From the NCBI GenBank assembly GCA_011364925.1, contig RDOA01000015.1, positions 1 to 64,000 of the forward strand: a stretch of DNA of 64,000 bases, written 5' to 3'. Position 1 is the stretch's first letter. Each line of letters opens with the position of its first letter. This DNA is from Promethearchaeota archaeon (lineage in GTDB: Archaea; Asgardarchaeota; Lokiarchaeia; Sigyniarchaeales; SOKP01). This document shows positions 1 through 7,856 of this stretch, piece after piece. The translations under genes were made by a program, and so were the position numbers. The notes under the pieces were generated by a model. That model did not search any database and was not told the DNA's origin. It was given only the letters and a program-made list of their open reading frames with translations.

Positions 1-814
1 CAAAAAGCAATCTATAATCTTCCTTCTGCAAGGCGCCGATTCCATTTTCAACTCTCTCCTTTGCCTCACGATACATTCTTTTGTATAATTTAATTGGTTC
101 CTTAAGCCCGCACATTGTAAATAAGGGAAAAAGCCCCCCGAAAGTGTCCCGCGTAGAAATCGGGCACGGAACATTTTTTCTCAATTTATAGATATCCTGC
201 CAAACCATACTAAGATTCCAAGAATTTTCGCTTACCTCTCTCGCTTTCTCTTCGTTATATTCGTGCCCAGTAACTTCTTGAATAAAATCGATAAATTCGT
301 GTAATTGTTCTGCGATATATTTCTTAAAATAGTTAAGCTGTCGATTATTAGTATTACTAACTACATGAGGAACATCGATTGAAAAATGAGGGACATTCAT
401 TCTTTCAGCTTGAACTTGAAACCAATTAACATGTGTATCGCATATAACGTCTGTAGAGAGCATGAAAGTTGGTTTTCTGGTACCTCCTTCAGTTATTCCT
501 GCATTACTTGTAACCGCCCCCACGTTTGTTTTAAAATAGGAGCACAAATCGTAGGAAAATCCTTGTTCTTCTGCAATTTCTATAAAGTTTTTTGAAAGTT
601 TCTGAGCAGCACTAACCGTTGCACTATTTTCAGGAAGCATAGGTTGGATATCCATAGCGTATAGCATTTCGACAGGACTTCCTGAAGTAGCCCAAGCGGT
701 TGGTTTACCGTCTCTGTAAGCTTGTTCAATTGCAAGAAAATGTCTTCCCATAACATTTTTTAGCCCTTGAGTTGCGTTTAACATCTTTTTATGCTTTGGT
801 TCAGTTTCTGTCAT
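1..814 (-). CDS. 2-hydroxyacyl-CoA dehydratase family subunit (partial, 3' end outside window)
   Basis: The protein begins MTETEPKHKK and stays open to the left edge, so only about the first 271 residues are visible. Segments such as SGSPVEMLYAMDIQPMLPEN and FGGLFPLFTMCG fit one subunit of the HgdB/FldC-type family. These enzymes dehydrate 2-hydroxyacyl-CoA (or reduce aryl-CoA) using a cysteine-bound [4Fe-4S] cluster and an ATP-driven activator. The start is supported by GAGGTG about 6 bases upstream of the ATG. The stop of the companion subunit at 825 lies only 10 bases upstream, so the two are almost certainly one operon. The usual cysteine before the PvElLyAm stretch is replaced (TSGSP), while C is present in FSYDLCSYF. 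The substrate cannot be told from the sequence, and no activator ATPase is in view. Confidence 0.8.
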   Translation of the reverse strand, partial: MTETEPKHKKMLNATQGLKNVMGRHFLAIEQAYRDGKPTAWATSGSPVEMLYAMDIQPMLPENSATVSAAQKLSKNFIEIAEEQGFSYDLCSYFKTNVGAVTSNAGITEGGTRKPTFMLSTDVICDTHVNWFQVQAERMNVPHFSIDVPHVVSNTNNRQLNYFKKYIAEQLHEFIDFIQEVTGHEYNEEKAREVSENSWNLSMVWQDIYKLRKNVPCPISTRDTFGGLFPLFTMCGLKEPIKLYKRMYREAKERVENGIGALQKEDYRLLF

Positions 815-824
815 TTTTTCACCT

Positions 825-1862
825 CTATATCATTTCAGCGAACGCTGAAAATCTTGTTGATAATTGTTTATACGCCTCTCTATTATATGTTACTTCAGTA
901 AACATATAGGGTATTTCTAATTCTTTAAATTTTTGTCTTAAATATGGGTGATCGTATAAAACGGGTTCACAGAACTTCTGAGCAATATTAATAACACCAT
1001 CTACATTATACTCAGTAGCTAATTTCTTAAGAACCTCAAATCTCTGGTAAGAAGGAAATTTGGTCGCGTGGATTGGTTTATTCAAGTGATATTTAGCAAT
1101 ACTTTCGATTGGATTTCCATTCTCCTCAATATCATTAGTAAAATATTTAGTACCTATTCCTAAGTCATCGATAACGACTTGGAATCCTAAACTTTCAATA
1201 TATCTTATGAATTCAGTATCGTCAAGATCGGACCCGGTCAACAGAATTCTTTTGTAGTCTTTTTTGGAGAATGGTTGGCGCTCTTTTAGATTTTCTAATT
1301 TGGCTTTTAAAATCTCAAGTGCATCATCTTTGTTGAGTTTTTGGACATCTTTCACTAATCCGTGGAATTCTGAACCAGTTATAATCATTTTATTACGATA
1401 TTCAGAGATTTCTCTTAGTAATTTTCGAATCTTATTCGTCTTTTTAATAGCTTCTTTCAAGTCATTTTCTGTTATTTTTATCTTAAAATGATCTTCTAAC
1501 TGTATTATAAATTCGTTAATATCGTTGATGAAAAACTTCAGAGCAGTATTATCGCGTTTTCTTGGTGAATTAAGAAAATACATGAAATCAAGCTTTAAGC
1601 ATTCTCGCCATATATCAAACTCTCGGTTAGTGCGATCGCAACCGTGAGTCGCAATTATACCAACAATATCTTTATCAAGGTAAGTAATTGCTAGTTCTAA
1701 AAGGTTCCTAGTCCATACGCAGTGTGTTGGAGGAATGTGCTCGTTAGCTTTGTTTGGTTCTATTGTTGGGTCTCCAAAAAATCTGTACGGTATAAAACCG
1801 GCCGCTATTATGATTTCCTCTGGAGTATCGACTCCTGAATCAAAGATGCCAATTTTCTTCAT
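825..1862 (-). CDS. 2-hydroxyacyl-CoA dehydratase family second subunit
   Basis: The 345-residue protein has the family landmarks PEEIIIAAGFIPYRFFGDP near the N-terminus, THCVW (Cys48), HGCDRTNREFDIW (Cys75), and FCEPVLYDHPYLRQKF followed by IPYMFTEV near the C-terminus. These are the conserved blocks of the HgdA/HgdB/FldB/FldC family of iron-sulfur dehydratase subunits. It is transcribed ahead of the partial subunit, 10 bases apart, which matches the usual two-subunit arrangement. The pair probably acts in anaerobic amino-acid or acyl-CoA degradation. The exact 2-hydroxyacyl-CoA is unknown, and a benzoyl-CoA-reductase-type activity cannot be excluded. The canonical first cysteine of the block before PEE is valine-aspartate here. 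Confidence 0.82.
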   Translation of the reverse strand: MKKIGIFDSGVDTPEEIIIAAGFIPYRFFGDPTIEPNKANEHIPPTHCVWTRNLLELAITYLDKDIVGIIATHGCDRTNREFDIWRECLKLDFMYFLNSPRKRDNTALKFFINDINEFIIQLEDHFKIKITENDLKEAIKKTNKIRKLLREISEYRNKMIITGSEFHGLVKDVQKLNKDDALEILKAKLENLKERQPFSKKDYKRILLTGSDLDDTEFIRYIESLGFQVVIDDLGIGTKYFTNDIEENGNPIESIAKYHLNKPIHATKFPSYQRFEVLKKLATEYNVDGVINIAQKFCEPVLYDHPYLRQKFKELEIPYMFTEVTYNREAYKQLSTRFSAFAEMI

Positions 1863-1950
1863 ATTTTTGTTCCCTAAATATAGAAATATAGTTTTATTGT
1901 AAAGTTTAATCGTTAAGAATAAAAAAATATTTATTATTTTAAATATTAAA

Positions 1951-1960
1951 TATTCTATAA
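1951..1960 (+). promoter_or_regulatory. possible TATA box for the LSm-L37e operon
   Basis: TATTCTATAA lies about 25 bases upstream of the LSm ATG at 1981. This is the spacing expected of an archaeal TATA box driving a leaderless mRNA, and no Shine-Dalgarno sequence precedes that ATG. The region is AT-rich, so chance matches are easy. Confidence 0.35.
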
Positions 1961-1980
1961 GTTTTTACAGAGTTTTTTAA

Positions 1981-2304
1981 ATGTCGCAGCAAACAATCTC
2001 AAGGACCTTAAGTAAAGCCATTCTTAAACCAAAAGTTAGAATCAAATTAAAGATTTGGAATACGTATTTGACTGGAAAACTAGTGAGGTTTGACAATTAT
2101 ATGAATTTAGTTGTTGAAGACGCGAAAGAAATATATTTTGGTCGTGGCGGTAAAAGGAGTAAAGATCTTGGGACTGTTATGATACGAGGTGCTTCAATCA
2201 TTTTTATCGGACAGGATAGAGAAAAATTAATATTTGCTGATTCTGAAGTTGATGAAAACGTACACGATAAATTAATGCATCGAAGAGAAGAAGAAGACAC
2301 ATAA
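1981..2304 (+). CDS. Sm-like archaeal RNA-binding protein (LSm)
   Basis: This is a 107-residue LSm protein. The Sm1 part reads [20 protein letters not shown] with [10 protein letters not shown] after it, and the Sm2 part is [14 protein letters not shown], matching the invariant L-V-RG-SI pattern. Archaeal LSm proteins form rings that bind oligo-U RNA. The C-terminal tail of about 25 residues is acidic (ending EEEDT) and longer than in minimal archaeal versions. The gene lies 20 bases upstream of the L37e gene, a classic archaeal pairing that supports both calls. There is no ribosome binding site, so the message may be leaderless. Confidence 0.93.
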   Translation: MSQQTISRTLSKAILKPKVRIKLKIWNTYLTGKLVRFDNYMNLVVEDAKEIYFGRGGKRSKDLGTVMIRGASIIFIGQDREKLIFADSEVDENVHDKLMHRREEEDT

Positions 2305-2324
2305 ATACTAAAGAGGGACTGAAA

Positions 2325-2525
2325 ATGGGTAAAGGAACTCCGAGCAAAGGAAAGAAAAATAAAGCTGCAAGCCACAAAGTATGTAGAAGATGTGGAAAAC
2401 ACAGTTACCATAGAAGAAAAAGGTATTGTGCACATTGCGGATTTGGGAGAACTGCTAAATTACGCCAATATAGTTGGAAAACTAGATATAGAGCCTTTAA
2501 CAAAACCAAGGGCTTTCACGCTTAG
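2325..2525 (+). CDS. rpl37e: 50S ribosomal protein L37e
   Basis: The 66-residue basic protein has the L37e signature [11 protein letters not shown] at the N-terminus, then a zinc finger [10 protein letters not shown]...CAHCGFG, followed by [16 protein letters not shown]37e is a zinc-containing protein of the large ribosomal subunit, found in archaea and eukaryotes but not bacteria. Length and motifs are normal. It follows the LSm gene closely and is probably cotranscribed. GAGGGACTGAAA precedes the ATG and contains a weak Shine-Dalgarno match. Confidence 0.96.
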   Translation: MGKGTPSKGKKNKAASHKVCRRCGKHSYHRRKRYCAHCGFGRTAKLRQYSWKTRYRAFNKTKGFHA

Positions 2526-2603
2526 ATCATATATTTTTTAAACTAAATTCTCTTTATTTGTTATAACTAGTCAATTTTTTAAAATCTTAAAAGTCTTAAT
2601 AAA

Positions 2604-2993
2604 ATGATTGATCCGTCTAAAATTGAAACTGTAACGAGGGAATTAGAGAAATTAGAATTCGTAAATGGGATAATTGGAACTGCAATCGTGAACCGAAACG
2701 GTTTGACGATTATTTCTAGGCTGCCTAGAGACATTGAAGAGCGAAAATTTGGAGCGATGGCAGCTACTATGTTTGAAGCAATGGAAACAGCATCAACTAC
2801 ACTAAAAGATAATTTGGTAAATTTATCTGTAGAATTTGAAGATTATCAATTGTTTGTTTATACTGTAAATGCGGAAATCATTTTAGTTTCTTTATTGGAG
2901 AAAAATATTGATTTAGGAATTGTTCTTATTGAGATTGAAGAATGTACAAAAATTATCCATAACATATTAAAGGTGGAAAAAAATTTTAACTGA
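2604..2993 (+). CDS. Roadblock/LC7 domain protein
   Basis: The 129-residue protein reads as a single roadblock/LC7 domain. An N-terminal helix (IETVTRELEKLEFVNGIIGTAIV) is followed by NRNGLTIISRLP, then a long helix (FGAMAATMFEAMETAS) and hydrophobic strands LFVYTVNAEIILVSL, ending in a helix. Roadblock proteins (MglB, dynein LC7, Ragulator LAMTORs) commonly dimerise and regulate small GTPases, and they are expanded in Asgard archaea. The 3' end overlaps the E1-like gene by 11 bases, implying translational coupling. No Ras-like GTPase is adjacent. The function here is unknown, but the domain call is fairly secure. Confidence 0.85.
   Translation: MIDPSKIETVTRELEKLEFVNGIIGTAIVNRNGLTIISRLPRDIEERKFGAMAATMFEAMETASTTLKDNLVNLSVEFEDYQLFVYTVNAEIILVSLLEKNIDLGIVLIEIEECTKIIHNILKVEKNFN
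2971..2976 (+). promoter_or_regulatory. Shine-Dalgarno AGGTGG deciding the ATT start of the E1-like gene
   Basis: AGGTGG sits inside the end of the roadblock gene, 6 bases before ATT at 2983. There is no ATG, GTG or TTG in the E1-like frame between the upstream stop at 2968 and the conserved KERYSRQ block. It therefore marks ATT as the likely initiator. Confidence 0.6.
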
Positions 2994-3717
2994 AGCTCAA
3001 AAGGAAAGGTACTCAAGGCAAATAATATCTCCTCATATTGGAGAAAAAGGACAGGAAAAAATAGCTCAAATTAAAGTTTTACAAATCGGTGCGGGAGGTT
3101 TAGGATCACCTTTCGCACTTTATCTCGTAGCAGCTGGAATAAAAGAATTAACCATCATCGATAATGACACCGTAGCGATTTCTAATCTTCAAAGACAGGT
3201 ACTTTACGATGAACCTCAAATCGGAGTGGTTAAAGTGGATGCTGCACAAAAGAGGTTATCATCTCTTAACTCTGAAGTAGAGATTAAAATCCATAAAGAG
3301 TATACAAACGAGGATTCAATAAAAAAACATCTTAAAGATATAGATTTCATAGTTGACTGTAGTGATAACTTCGGTACAAAGTTTCTAGTTAACCGTGTTG
3401 CTATAGAATTTGAAATAAAAGCTGTTATTGCAGGTGTTAAAGACTTTTTTGGTCAAATTATGACAATTAATCCAAAAGTATCTGCTTGCTATGAATGCGT
3501 TTTCGATCAGCCAGTTTCATTTGAGACTTCAGAGAGCCCGTTACCTGTAATTGGCGTCACGCCAGGGATTTTAGGTACTTTAGAAGCGTTAGAAGTGCTT
3601 AAAACCACATTGAAACTGCCTAATCTAGAAAATAAGCTCCTAATGGTAAACTTACTAAATTTATCATTTGATATCATTGATTTAGTAAGGAATGAAAACT
3701 GTTTCTGCTCAAAATAA
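2983..3717 (+). CDS. E1-like ThiF/MoeB/HesA-family adenylyltransferase, probable ATT start
   Basis: The reading frame from the ATT gives a 244-residue protein beginning LTEAQKERYSRQI, the normal start of MoeB/ThiF proteins. It carries the nucleotide-binding GAGGLGS (residues 36-42), TIIDNDTV, NLQRQ with the catalytic arginine, and DCSDNF. A zinc pair is formed by CYEC and the C-terminal CFC. Family members adenylate the C-terminal Gly-Gly of ubiquitin-like or sulfur-carrier proteins. The cysteine that forms the thioester or persulfide in ThiF/Uba4 lies before the VxGVxPGxxGTLEALE helix; here that stretch is SESPLPVIGVTPG with no cysteine. A first ATG occurs only at 3226, which would delete the nucleotide-binding fold. 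The gene is coupled to the roadblock gene. Partner candidates include the ubiquitin-like protein at 12682. Confidence 0.85.
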   Translation: MLTEAQKERYSRQIISPHIGEKGQEKIAQIKVLQIGAGGLGSPFALYLVAAGIKELTIIDNDTVAISNLQRQVLYDEPQIGVVKVDAAQKRLSSLNSEVEIKIHKEYTNEDSIKKHLKDIDFIVDCSDNFGTKFLVNRVAIEFEIKAVIAGVKDFFGQIMTINPKVSACYECVFDQPVSFETSESPLPVIGVTPGILGTLEALEVLKTTLKLPNLENKLLMVNLLNLSFDIIDLVRNENCFCSK

Positions 3718-3775
3718 AATTTTATTGAGCTAAATATAAAAAAAAAGTGAAGAATTTATTCTCTACTTTTGAGAT

Positions 3776-4294
3776 TCATTCTTTGCTGAATAGGAAGGAG
3801 AAACATCCATAGAAAAATGCATTAATTATTCCAGGCACTATAAAGTATAATATTGCGCCGAATAATTGATATATCGACACAAGCGACGGCCACATAGAAC
3901 CAATAGTAGGGGAAACACCAGGAGCGAAGATTATAAGTAATAGGTAAACAACGCAAGAGATAATAGCAGTTAAAAACCAAGATAAAAATGAGATTTTGCC
4001 TGAATCTCCTAATCTCGCTCCCACGATTACCGCTACGAACGGAGGGACAATAATAATAAGAATCGATAGAAGTGCCATAAGTATATCTGGTGCGAGGTGC
4101 AATAAACCAAAACCACGTAAAGCAATATCTGGAGTGGTTATAATTGGCGCAAATAGAGTAGATATCACAAAATAGATATCATCGAGAGGGAATCCCGAAA
4201 CTAAAAAAATGGTAATCAGAAGAAAAATAGCATTTAATCCTAAGTAAATCACGAGTGTTATTAAAAAAGTTTTTATTAAATTCGTTTGAATCAC
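3776..4294 (-). CDS. Hypothetical membrane protein, 4-5 TM segments
   Basis: The 172-residue protein is mostly hydrophobic. Segments run near residues 8-32 (FLITLVIYLGLNAIFLLITI), 70-92 (ILMALLSILIIIVPPFVAVI), 100-125 (FLSWFLTAIISCVVYLLLII) and 140-168. No family was recognised. The central PPFVAVIVGARLGDSGK loop is the most distinctive part. It is a single gene on the minus strand, convergent with the E1-like gene (58 bases apart) and ahead of it in a different transcription unit. It is most likely an integral membrane protein of unknown role. Confidence 0.65.
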   Translation of the reverse strand: MIQTNLIKTFLITLVIYLGLNAIFLLITIFLVSGFPLDDIYFVISTLFAPIITTPDIALRGFGLLHLAPDILMALLSILIIIVPPFVAVIVGARLGDSGKISFLSWFLTAIISCVVYLLLIIFAPGVSPTIGSMWPSLVSIYQLFGAILYFIVPGIINAFFYGCFSFLFSKE

Positions 4295-4451
4295 GCTTTT
4301 TATTTTTTGATTTTTTAGACGATTTTGTTATAAATTAGTAGACTATTTTGATATTTAAACATTTTAGAAATCGCGATTTTCATCAAAATTGAGTTATTTG
4401 GAACAGTAAATAGTTCTAAAATAAGGTATATAATACTGAAAAGAAAAAGAA

Positions 4452-5000
4452 TTATAAATTTGAATAGTCTGGATTCTTTTCGAAAAATTCTTTAAACATT
4501 TTGCCGTTATTAGCGTATTCACCAGAAGTTTTTTCTCCTTCCATTTTACCTTTTTGAAGTAGCTGTTTTTTAATATCAGCAGGAACACCGGCAGCTAAAA
4601 CGCGTGGTGGAATTTCTTTTCCAAGTAAAACAGCACCGGATCCAAGGATCGCTCCTTCTCCCATTTTAGATCTATGTAACACATTCGCACCAATTCCGAC
4701 TAAGCAGCCATTTGCAATAGTACAGGGGCCGTGTATCATCGCATGGTGCCCAATGATACAATTATCACCGATTTCCACTGTAGATCCTATTTCGTTGTGA
4801 ATAGTAACATTTTCTTGAACACTCGTGTTTTTTCCTATAATAATTGTACCCCAATCTCCTCTTAAGACAGCTCCAAACCATATATTACTTTTTTCTCCAA
4901 TAGTAACATCTCCTATAATAACTGCAGTTGGTGCTATATATGCTGATTCGTGGATTTGGGGGACTTTTCCCGTTCTTGGGCTAGGCATGATAAGTGGCAT
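4452..5000 (-). CDS. Gamma-class carbonic anhydrase-like hexapeptide-repeat protein
   Basis: The 182-residue protein is a left-handed beta-helix of hexapeptide repeats (APTAVIIGDVTIGEKSNIWF, VEIGDNCIIGHHAMIHGPC). The histidines fit the gamma-carbonic anhydrase zinc site: one in VTIHNE and two in GHHAMIHG. The set RGDW and SVQENVTIHN is typical of the Cam/CaiE/YrdA branch. These form cytoplasmic trimers; some hydrate CO2 and others have no proven activity. The C-terminal helix after VPADIKKQL is normal. Gene neighbours give no pathway. Whether it is a true carbonic anhydrase or an inactive homologue cannot be decided by sight. Confidence 0.83.
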   Translation of the reverse strand: MPLIMPSPRTGKVPQIHESAYIAPTAVIIGDVTIGEKSNIWFGAVLRGDWGTIIIGKNTSVQENVTIHNEIGSTVEIGDNCIIGHHAMIHGPCTIANGCLVGIGANVLHRSKMGEGAILGSGAVLLGKEIPPRVLAAGVPADIKKQLLQKGKMEGEKTSGEYANNGKMFKEFFEKNPDYSNL

Positions 5001-5088
5001 GATGTCTTCATAAAGTTATCGTATTTTAAAGATGAAAAATTAAAGGAATAATAATAAGCTTTTTGTATTAAAAAAAAGGAAAAAAGAA

Positions 5089-6768
5089 TTACTTGATGAG
5101 GTTTGCATCACTTAGAATTTTTTTATGATCAAATGCTAGCTCAATATTTTGAAGTTCAGTAATAGGAATTAATTCAGCATCTTTAGAATCATCACCGCCT
5201 CTTAAATCAGAAACTCCACCAATTATTCGACATTTATACGCTGTAGTGTGTACGTTACCTCTTGGATCTCGTCCTTCTTCTGTGTAAATACCTATTTTTG
5301 ATTCAACTTTTATGTCTAAATTTGTTTCTTCTTTAACCTCTCGAATTACAGCTTCAACTGGTTTTTCTCCCTCTTTTATAAAACCACCGGGTAATGCGTA
5401 GTAATTTTGGAAAGGTGGGTATTTTCTCTTAATTAAAACTACATTTCCCTCCTGATCTTCAATTATAGCATCAACAGTTAAGCCCACAGTTGGTTTATTA
5501 ATTTGAATCTTAATATAGATATAATAAACGATCGTTACTACTAATATTCCGATTATGATCGTACCAATTAGACCATTTAAAAGCGAAGTAAAGAGTGTTC
5601 CTTCTTGCAAGTTAAGAGTGAGCATAATTACTCCTGCTAAATCCGCCAGTACCCCCGCTCCAAAGAGTAGATTCAATAAATTTAAACCTCTTTCTGTTTT
5701 TTGTTGATTTTCTTCACTTTTTTTATGATACAAATTTTGCATTGCGTCGTAAATCGTTGTGAACTTTTGATTTATACGATTAACTACGTTTTCTATCTCA
5801 AATTCATTTAAAAGATGTTTCAAAATTCTTGTATAATGTTGTCTCCTATTATAGTCAAGTTCATTATAGATCATGCTTAAGTTAGTTTGAATTAATCCTC
5901 TTAGCAATCTCAAATTTTTAATTTTATCTTCAATAGATTTTAGGTCTTGAAACATCTCCGATTGCATTTTTAAGAAAAGCAAATCTAATGACTCGTTAAT
6001 GGATCGCAAAGCGAACAATACTGCTCGCATTTTTGGTGTCGGATCGAGAACATACTTTATCATATATGATTCGAAAAATTTATCGTAACTATCCTCAACC
6101 ATATATACAAATCCTGAATTTCTACGGATAAAATGGAGTTCTGACAACCGATTTGACAGATTATTTTCAATCCTTTTGTTGTATAAAGCTTCTGAATAAT
6201 CTTCCCATTGCCCTGAATAAATTTCTGTCCAATCACCTATTAATCTTTTATACCTTTCAATATTTTCTTGAGTCCATTCAATTGTACTCGGTGTGGTTTT
6301 ATTCGAAGTCAGAAACACATAAACTGGGCTTTCAGTATCAAGTAATATGCCGGGATAAGAGCTTCCTTTAAAAAATTCTTTTAAATCGTCTAAAATAAGA
6401 TAAGGAATTTGTTGTATCAGCATAGGGACTAATCTTTCTTTTTTTAGCGGTTGATGGGGATAATACTCAACCTTGAATTGAAAATATCCTACGGTATTAA
6501 ACGCTCTATCAGTATTTTCATCTCTATACGGAAAACTTTCAAGATAAGGGACCCAGCTACATTGAATAGATATATTTTGAACCATATCAATTATTTTATC
6601 TTTAAGATCTTGACGATAAAAGTCGTCTGGAGTCAAGTTGTTGAACTTATTTTTAATAAACTCTTCGATTTCTTTAGCAGTTTCTTCTCCACTTATTGTC
6701 TTACTATTTAAGAACGAGCTAATATACCAGAACTCTTCGCGATAAATAAAAGAAAGTTGTTCACTCAT
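5089..6768 (-). CDS. Membrane-anchored Nudix hydrolase with long N-terminal alpha-helical region
   Basis: The 559-residue protein has an unassigned N-terminal part of about 360 residues. Its second half is helical and coiled-coil-like (LLRGLIQTNLSMIYNELDYN, NRINQKFTTIYDAMQNLYHK). Two membrane segments follow at roughly 362-385 and 393-420, then a Nudix domain from about 430 to the end. The Nudix box begins at Gly462 (GFIKEGE...REVKEETNL), with the catalytic REVKEE intact and the usual later Gly replaced by Asn483. Nudix enzymes cleave nucleoside-diphosphate-linked compounds. The helical stalk plus two TM segments recalls the general layout of CorA-like proteins but has no GMN motif, so I do not call it a transporter. 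The gene is divergent from nadA (97 bases), which could suggest an NAD-related substrate. That is inference only. Confidence 0.75.
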   Translation of the reverse strand: MSEQLSFIYREEFWYISSFLNSKTISGEETAKEIEEFIKNKFNNLTPDDFYRQDLKDKIIDMVQNISIQCSWVPYLESFPYRDENTDRAFNTVGYFQFKVEYYPHQPLKKERLVPMLIQQIPYLILDDLKEFFKGSSYPGILLDTESPVYVFLTSNKTTPSTIEWTQENIERYKRLIGDWTEIYSGQWEDYSEALYNKRIENNLSNRLSELHFIRRNSGFVYMVEDSYDKFFESYMIKYVLDPTPKMRAVLFALRSINESLDLLFLKMQSEMFQDLKSIEDKIKNLRLLRGLIQTNLSMIYNELDYNRRQHYTRILKHLLNEFEIENVVNRINQKFTTIYDAMQNLYHKKSEENQQKTERGLNLLNLLFGAGVLADLAGVIMLTLNLQEGTLFTSLLNGLIGTIIIGILVVTIVYYIYIKIQINKPTVGLTVDAIIEDQEGNVVLIKRKYPPFQNYYALPGGFIKEGEKPVEAVIREVKEETNLDIKVESKIGIYTEEGRDPRGNVHTTAYKCRIIGGVSDLRGGDDSKDAELIPITELQNIELAFDHKKILSDANLIK

Positions 6769-6865
6769 CGATTTTTACCTTTATATTTATTATAATTTGA
6801 ATTAAATTGTATTATGTATTTATAACATTGATTATTTAAGAATTTCACATAAAATATAGAAGAAA

Positions 6866-7807
6866 ATGTCAGTAAAACAGATTCAAGAAGAGATCCTTAA
6901 GCTGAAAAAACGCTCGGATACAATAATATTGGCTCATTACTACCAACCAATCGAAATACAAGAAATAGCTGATCATTTAGGGGACTCTTTAGGGTTGTCA
7001 CGGCTAGCTAAAGAAACAAATTCAGAATATATTGTTTTTGCGGGTGTAGATTTTATGGCGGAAACTGCTTCCATATTGAATCAAGATAAACATGTTCTAA
7101 TACCTAATCCTGAATCTTGTTGCCCAATGGCGGCATATTTAACTGCTCAAAAAGTGAGAGATTTTAAATCACAATATCCAAATCTACCCGTTGTAGTATA
7201 TGTAAATTCCACTGCTGAGACTAAAGCTGAGTCGAATATATGCTGTACATCGTCTAATGCCGCCAGAATCGTAAAAAGAATCTCTGAATCGGGAAATACT
7301 GATGCAGTTTTATTCGGACCCGATGCTAATTTAGCAGATTACGCTGAACAAAAATCCGGAATTAAATGTATTAAAATGCCCGAAAAAGGTAATTGTTACG
7401 TCCATTCTCAACTAACTATTGAGGATATGAAGAAAATCAAAGCCCAGTATCCTAATAGTCAAATATTAGTTCATCCAGAGTGCATAAGAGAAGTCAGAGA
7501 ATTAGCAGATTTTGTCGGCTCTACTGCTCAAATGTATAACTTAGTAAAAAAGAGTAATAATAATAATAGTGAGTTTTGTATTGGAACCGAAAGAGGTTTG
7601 CTGGAGCGAATGACTCAAGACTTCCCGAATAAAGAATTCCATCTCATTCACGAGAAACTTCTATGTTATAATATGAAAAAGAACACAATAGAACTCATGA
7701 GATATGTACTCGATCATCTAGACGATCCGATGTTTGAAGTTAAAGTACCGCCTGAAATCGCTAAGAGAGCTTTGAGACCCATTGAAAAGATGCTGGAGTA
7801 TTCATAA
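6866..7807 (+). CDS. nadA: Quinolinate synthase NadA
   Basis: The 313-residue protein is a full-length NadA, which condenses iminoaspartate with dihydroxyacetone phosphate to quinolinate in NAD synthesis. Landmarks are ILAHYYQ, GDSLGLSRLA, FAGVDFMAETA, CTSSNA, GPDANLADY, HPEC and GTERGLLERM. The three conserved [4Fe-4S] ligands fit Cys86 (CCPMAA), Cys177 (GNCYVH) and Cys267 (CYNMKK). NadB and NadC are not in the window. It is divergently placed from the Nudix gene. The call is secure. Confidence 0.96.
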   Translation: MSVKQIQEEILKLKKRSDTIILAHYYQPIEIQEIADHLGDSLGLSRLAKETNSEYIVFAGVDFMAETASILNQDKHVLIPNPESCCPMAAYLTAQKVRDFKSQYPNLPVVVYVNSTAETKAESNICCTSSNAARIVKRISESGNTDAVLFGPDANLADYAEQKSGIKCIKMPEKGNCYVHSQLTIEDMKKIKAQYPNSQILVHPECIREVRELADFVGSTAQMYNLVKKSNNNNSEFCIGTERGLLERMTQDFPNKEFHLIHEKLLCYNMKKNTIELMRYVLDHLDDPMFEVKVPPEIAKRALRPIEKMLEYS

Positions 7808-7856
7808 ATTTACAGTTCCAACATGAAGAAAAAAGGATATAAAAAATGAAATGTAT

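Noticed and set aside
386-595. Plus-strand frame of 69 residues
   Set aside because: It lies wholly antisense to the 2-hydroxyacyl-CoA dehydratase subunit, which has strong family motifs.
5089-6768. Calling the Nudix fusion a CorA-type metal transporter
   Set aside because: The helical stalk and two TM segments are similar in outline, but the GMN motif after TM1 is absent and a full Nudix domain follows.
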